Source of the DNA: Pseudomonadota bacterium
GTDB lineage: Bacteria; Pseudomonadota; Gammaproteobacteria; Burkholderiales; Burkholderiaceae_B
Direction: 5' to 3'
Length of the DNA stretch: 64,000 bases
NCBI GenBank assembly: GCA_023439305.1
Contig: JAEXOO010000031.1
Coordinates: 1-64,000, forward strand
Both the position numbers and the translations under genes were made by a program. Below the pieces are notes generated by a model, which was not told the origin of the DNA, searched no databases, and worked only from the letters and a program-made list of their open reading frames with translations. Shown here piece by piece: positions 60,206 to 64,000 of this stretch (its first letter is position 1; each line of letters opens with the position of its first letter).

Positions 60206-62401
60206 TTATTCGAAGCGGTACGTGGCATTCAGCATGTAAGAGCGGCCAGGGCCTACGTTAGCGAAAATGCCGACGTGAGAAGCATCATACATGCGCACAT
60301 TGCTGATGTTGTTCACATTGAACTGCAAGGCGATGTTCTTGTTCACGTCGTAGCGCGCCATGGCATCGTAACGCCAGTAGGACGGCAGCTTCAACTCGTT
60401 GGCGTCATCCACGAAGCGCTTGCCCACAAACGTGGCGCCCGCGCCCAGCGTCAGCTCTGGCAGCACCTTGTAGGTGGTCCAGACATTGAAGCTCTGCTTG
60501 GCGATGAACTTCATCTGATTGCCGTCAAAGACATTGTTGCCGCTGCGGTATTCCTTGATCTTGGGATCCAGATAGGTGTAACCGGCCCAGACATTCCACT
60601 GAGGCGTAATAGCGCCGGCAGCGCCCAGTTCCAGACCGCGCACGCGGTTGCTGCCGCTCAGCGACACGTCGCCGGTCAGCGGATCGGTGGAACGGGCGTC
60701 TTTCTTGTCGGTCTGGAAGATGGCGGCCGTCAGAGACAGTTTCTCATCCAGTACATCCCACTTGGTGCCCAGCTCCCAGCTCTGGCTGCGCTCGGGCTTG
60801 AGTTCATGCAGCGCTGCACCGCCGGCCGGGCCGTCCGCCCCGCCTGCTTGCCCCAGGTTTTCACCGGAAGGATTGGACGAGGTGCCGTAGCTCAGATAAA
60901 TGGAACCGTTCTGGGCTGGTTTGTACACCACGCCCAATTGGTAGTTCCACATATCGTCCTTGCGGGAATCCTTGGTATTGTCCGCTTCGAAACGGTCAAA
61001 ACGCAGGCCGCCGTTCACCATCCATTGATCATTGATGGTGACCGTATCAAAGACATAGGCCGAGCGGGTCTTGATATCGCCGGTCTTGGTCTTGAGGCCG
61101 TATTGCAACGAGTAGTTGTAATCGCGGTTGGGATTCGGGTTGTAGAAAGAATCCGTTTCACGGCCTGGGCCGCCCGTCATGGTTTTGTTGGAAATCTCTT
61201 CCTTGCTGAACTCGACGCCGGCCACGACATCATGCTTGAACGACCCCGTATTGAAGGTGCCGTAGACGTCTGTCTGGTTGACCAGCGATTCGGACACACG
61301 GTAGTTCAGCCTATCGTCGCGGCGGAACTGCAAGCCTTCGCCTTCGGTGACGCAAGCGCCGCGGGAAGTCGCGGTGCAGTTGTCAAACGACGGGCGCGTC
61401 ATCAGGTAATGATTCAGCGTCTTGCTGTAGCGCGTCACGTTACGCACTGTGAAGCGGTCGTTGATGTCGTGCTCGAAGTCAGCCGATGCGGTGTCGGCCG
61501 TGTACTTGCGGAAGTCCACATTGTGGCGACCGTAGAAATTGTCGCGGTCTGCTTCCAGCGGCGTGGTGCGGCCTGGATTAGCCGCGTTCTTGAAGGGGAA
61601 GCCCAGATCCGGCATGTCCTTGTTTTCCAGGCGGGAATAGGACAGCGTGACGCGGGTCGGGGTGCCCAGACCAAACGCGATCGAAGGCGCAATGCCCCAA
61701 CGGTCGATCTTGACGCCGTCGCGACCAGGCACATCGCCGCCCATGCGCATCAGGTTCAGGCGGATAGCGCCGGTTTCAGAAAACGCGTAGTTGCCGTCAG
61801 CGGTGAAGCGGTGCTGGTCGGACGTGCCGTAGCCCGCCTGCACTTCAAAGAAATCCTTCAGCTTGGGGGTTTTGGTCACCAGGTTCAGGCTGCCGCCGGT
61901 GCCGCCCCGACCCGTGAATGCCGAGCTCGGTCCCTTGAGCACTTCCACCGACTCCAAGTTGAACGTCTCGTGCGAGCCGCGGGCGTAGTCGCGCACGCCA
62001 TCAATGAATATGTCCGTGCTGGCCTCGTAGCCGCGGATGAAAGGACGGTCGCCCACGGGCGTGCCGCCCTCGCCCGAACCCAAGGTGATTCCGGGGGTGG
62101 TGCGCAGCACGTCCTGCAGCGAGGTGGCGCCGCGATCCTTGATGACTTCTTCAGGAATGACCGTGATAGAACGGGGCGTGTTCAGCAACGACTCGGAAAA
62201 CTTCACCGACTGTGCCTTGTGCGCCTGGAAACCTTCAATGTCGTTGGCGCCTGCGGAGCCTTGTACGCGAATGGACTGCAGCTCTGCCACGCCGGGGGCG
62301 GCGCTTTGAGCCATGACGGGAGAAGCCAAAGCCGCAAACAGGGCGGCGGACAAAACCGTCTCGGCGAAGCGTCGAGGCGGCTGGGCAGAGATAAAAGACA
62401 T
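60206..62401 (-). CDS. fiu: TonB-dependent catecholate siderophore receptor (Fiu-like)
   Basis: 731-residue outer-membrane receptor: signal peptide (about 1-33), N-terminal plug (about 50-190; IRVQGSAGANDIEGFQ, RGATSLQDVLRTTPGITLGSGEGG) and beta barrel ending in Phe-rich YRFE. FIRGYEASTDIFIDGVRDYARG matches Fiu/CirA-type catecholate receptors. The ATG at 62401 is preferred since GGAG precedes it by six bases. Followed by piuC. A Fur-box-like sequence lies about 120 bases upstream. Confidence 0.93.
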   Translation of the reverse strand: MSFISAQPPRRFAETVLSAALFAALASPVMAQSAAPGVAELQSIRVQGSAGANDIEGFQAHKAQSVKFSESLLNTPRSITVIPEEVIKDRGATSLQDVLRTTPGITLGSGEGGTPVGDRPFIRGYEASTDIFIDGVRDYARGSHETFNLESVEVLKGPSSAFTGRGGTGGSLNLVTKTPKLKDFFEVQAGYGTSDQHRFTADGNYAFSETGAIRLNLMRMGGDVPGRDGVKIDRWGIAPSIAFGLGTPTRVTLSYSRLENKDMPDLGFPFKNAANPGRTTPLEADRDNFYGRHNVDFRKYTADTASADFEHDINDRFTVRNVTRYSKTLNHYLMTRPSFDNCTATSRGACVTEGEGLQFRRDDRLNYRVSESLVNQTDVYGTFNTGSFKHDVVAGVEFSKEEISNKTMTGGPGRETDSFYNPNPNRDYNYSLQYGLKTKTGDIKTRSAYVFDTVTINDQWMVNGGLRFDRFEADNTKDSRKDDMWNYQLGVVYKPAQNGSIYLSYGTSSNPSGENLGQAGGADGPAGGAALHELKPERSQSWELGTKWDVLDEKLSLTAAIFQTDKKDARSTDPLTGDVSLSGSNRVRGLELGAAGAITPQWNVWAGYTYLDPKIKEYRSGNNVFDGNQMKFIAKQSFNVWTTYKVLPELTLGAGATFVGKRFVDDANELKLPSYWRYDAMARYDVNKNIALQFNVNNISNVRMYDASHVGIFANVGPGRSYMLNATYRFE

Positions 62402-62519
62402 CACCAGCTCCGGAAATTGGGGGTAATCGCTTTTTACGGGCAAAAGAAATCTCCTTACACGCCGAAAGCCGGGTGATGAAAGATGTTTGCTCTGTAAGCG
62501 AATGATTTGTATTAGCGAC

Positions 62520-62538
62520 GCTAATGTTAATCATTCTT
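62520..62538. promoter_or_regulatory. Fur-box-like sequence upstream of fiu
   Basis: GCTAATGTTAATCATTCTT agrees with the 19-base Fur consensus at about 15 of 19 positions. Iron-replete cells should repress fiu, piuC and perhaps the downstream oxidase gene through it. Confidence 0.65.
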
Positions 62539-62749
62539 ATTACCAAATTGAAGTGGAAATTGACGATTTCCTGAATTCAGGTACTTGAAAGCTGTTTATT
62601 ATCTGAAAATGTTGCAGATACGCATCAAAATGAAAATGAAAACAACTCTTGTTCTTATGTTTTTTGTTCCTCAACGGTCAGCCCGCGAACTGGCTGCTTG
62701 CCTGCCGGGGCTCAGCGTGTTTTCGCTCTTGTCCGTATCGCTTCAGACA

Positions 62750-62787
62750 CGAAAAAGCCCCGTTCCCTGACGTCAGGGAACGGGGCT
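62750..62787 (-). terminator. Terminator of htpG
   Basis: Loopless 32-base palindrome (62756-62787, 16-base arms meeting at GACGTC), followed on the minus strand by five U (62755-62751). It lies 43 bases past the htpG stop. Confidence 0.83.
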
Positions 62788-62830
62788 GCACGGGGCGACA
62801 TTTAACCGACCAACGCCGGCCAGCAGACGC

Positions 62831-64000
62831 TTACAGGTTCAGCAGCAAGCGATTGACGCGCTTGACGAAGCTGGCAGGATCCTGCAGGGACGCGCCCTCG
62901 GCCAACATAGCCTGCTCCAGCAACAACAAAGCCCATTCGCCGAAGGCGGCATCGTCCGCTGTCTGCACTTTGGCGATCAGTTCGTGATCCGGATTGATTT
63001 CCAGAATCGGCTTGACCTCGGGGGCTTCCTGGCCAGCTGCCTGCAACATGCGCAGCAAATGCGGGCTGAGTTCATTGGCATCGACCACGACGCAAGCGGG
63101 AGAGTCCACCAGGCGAGCGGTGATGCGCACTTCCTTGACCTTCTCGCCCAGCGAGCTCTGCAAGCGCTCAACCAGAGGCTTGAAGGTTTCAGCAACTTCC
63201 GCCTGATGCTTCTTTTCTGCGTCGTCGGCCAGCGCGTCCAGATCCAGACCGCCCTTGGCGACGGACACCAGGGACTTGCCATCGAATTCACGCAGATAGG
63301 ACAGCATCCATTCGTCCACGCGGTCGGACATCAGCAGCACTTCGATGCCTTTCTTGCGGAATACTTCCAGATGCGGGCTGTTGGCCGCCGCTGCAAAGGA
63401 ATCGGCGCAGACGTAGTAAATCTTGTCCTGGCCTTCTTTCATGCGGGCGATGTAGTCGGCAAAGGACACCGTCTGGGCCGAGCCTTCCTGGTTGGTGGAG
63501 GCAAAGCGCAGCAAGGCGGCGATACGCGCCTGGTTGCCCGTGTCTTCACCCGTGCCTTCTTTAAGCACCTGACCAAACTGATTCCAGAATTCAGCGTACT
63601 GTTCGGGCTGGTTCTCAGCCAGATCTTCGAGCAGGGACAGGATACGCTTGGCGCTGCCTTCACGGATGGCGCGCACATCGCGGCTTTCCTGCAGGATTTC
63701 ACGCGACACGTTCAGGGGCAGGTCGGCCGAATCGATGACCCCGCGCACAAAGCGCAGGTAGCCCGGCAGCAGTTGTTCGGCATCGTCCATGATGAAGACA
63801 CGCTTGACGTACAGCTTCACGCCTCGGCGCGCGTCTCTATCCCACAGATCGAAGGGAGCATGCTTGGGGACGAACAGCAGTTGAGTGTACTCGCTGCGAC
63901 CTTCGACACGATTGTGCGTCCAGGCCAGCGGATTGTCGTAGTCGTGGGAAATGTGCTTGTAGAACTCCTGGTACTGCTCGTCCGTGATGTCGGCCTTGGA
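62831..64000 (-). CDS. htpG: Molecular chaperone HtpG (Hsp90), C-terminal part
   Basis: The minus-strand frame is open to the right window edge, so the N-terminal ATPase domain lies outside and about 389 residues are seen. The visible part includes the middle domain (YNHxx-type YDNPLAWTHNRVEGRSEYTQLLFVPKHAPFDLWDR, then VKRVFIMDDAEQLLPGYLRFVRGVIDSADLPLNVSREILQ with the catalytic-loop Arg) and the C-terminal dimerisation domain. Cytosolic ATP-dependent chaperone. Confidence 0.95.
   Translation of the reverse strand, partial: SKADITDEQYQEFYKHISHDYDNPLAWTHNRVEGRSEYTQLLFVPKHAPFDLWDRDARRGVKLYVKRVFIMDDAEQLLPGYLRFVRGVIDSADLPLNVSREILQESRDVRAIREGSAKRILSLLEDLAENQPEQYAEFWNQFGQVLKEGTGEDTGNQARIAALLRFASTNQEGSAQTVSFADYIARMKEGQDKIYYVCADSFAAAANSPHLEVFRKKGIEVLLMSDRVDEWMLSYLREFDGKSLVSVAKGGLDLDALADDAEKKHQAEVAETFKPLVERLQSSLGEKVKEVRITARLVDSPACVVVDANELSPHLLRMLQAAGQEAPEVKPILEINPDHELIAKVQTADDAAFGEWALLLLEQAMLAEGASLQDPASFVKRVNRLLLNL

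Larger units (their letters stand above)
62402..62830. other. Intergenic region between fiu and htpG
   Basis: 429 bases, AT-rich in the middle, with no convincing gene; a 60-residue frame there (62585-62770) is not credible. It holds the Fur-like box and the htpG terminator. Confidence 0.55.

Noticed and set aside
60275..62476. 733-codon open frame opposite the fiu-like receptor
   Set aside because: Antisense to a clear TonB-dependent receptor with signal peptide and ribosome site.
62585..62770. 61-codon frame in the fiu/htpG gap
   Set aside because: Composition is AT-rich and unlike coding DNA here, there is no ribosome site, and it runs into the htpG terminator.
1..64000. CRISPR array, prophage or insertion sequence
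   Set aside because: No spaced direct-repeat array, integrase, transposase with terminal repeats, or phage structural genes were seen.

Overview
The window looks like ordinary chromosome from a betaproteobacterium of the Alcaligenaceae (Burkholderiales), the Alcaligenes/Achromobacter/Bordetella group. This rests on high GC, the gene set (DUF3460 protein, PanC, ScpA, DUF815 ATPase, Nudix-ThiE fusion, ZapD, PP0621 protein) and Bordetella-like protein sequences; the genus is uncertain. No prophage, integron, insertion sequence or CRISPR array was seen. The window cuts two genes: an Rpn/DUF4351 protein at the left edge and htpG at the right edge.

Layout. 0-4.4 kb: Rpn-type C-terminus, pyrE, then a LysR regulator divergent from doxX and an extradiol dioxygenase, then xthA. 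4.4-12.3 kb: a compact nitrite/NO respiration island: c-type cytochrome, copper nitrite reductase nirK, quinol-type NO reductase norB, RIC/NorA-type di-iron protein, divergent norR, a Crp/Fnr regulator overlapping norR, and a NirV-like lipoprotein. The norR/norA gap holds a near-consensus sigma-54 promoter and three GGT-N7-ACC NorR boxes, so NO sensed by NorR should switch on norA-norB. 12.5-18.5 kb: NmrA-like protein, gltS, ispB, and an overlapping trio (DUF815 ATPase, Nudix-ThiE fusion, spermidine-synthase-like protein). 18.5-27.4 kb: a four-gene MdtABC-OprM-like RND efflux operon. 27.6-34.6 kb: zapD, coaE, a lipoprotein, a receiver-less LuxR-type mini-regulator, panC, scpA, DUF3460, a drug:H+ transporter and an MmyB-type regulator.

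34.6-41.7 kb is a cobalamin block: B12-dependent methionine synthase metH faces away from a cobalamin riboswitch that leads btuB and a BtuF-like protein; a two-copy GC-rich intergenic repeat lies between. 41.9-46.3 kb: thiG, thiD, mtnN, pcm, tolC. 46.4-50.9 kb: LysR/MFS pair, a GNAT-dimeric-dUTPase fusion with a short unannotated gene coupled behind it, and a glycine-zipper protein. 50.9-58.3 kb: DUF72, tRNA-Gly(CCC), trmB, pip, thiS, a BON-LysM protein, ffh, ccsA-like, PP0621, ampD. 58.3-62.6 kb: alpha-hydroxy-acid oxidase, PiuC-type hydroxylase and a Fiu-like catecholate siderophore receptor with a Fur-box-like sequence upstream. The window ends in htpG.

The most unusual items are the GNAT-dUTPase fusion with its coupled 59-residue gene, the NorR control region, the HQAH variant in PanC, and the stand-alone LuxR DNA-binding domain. 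No clearly new multi-gene system was identified.
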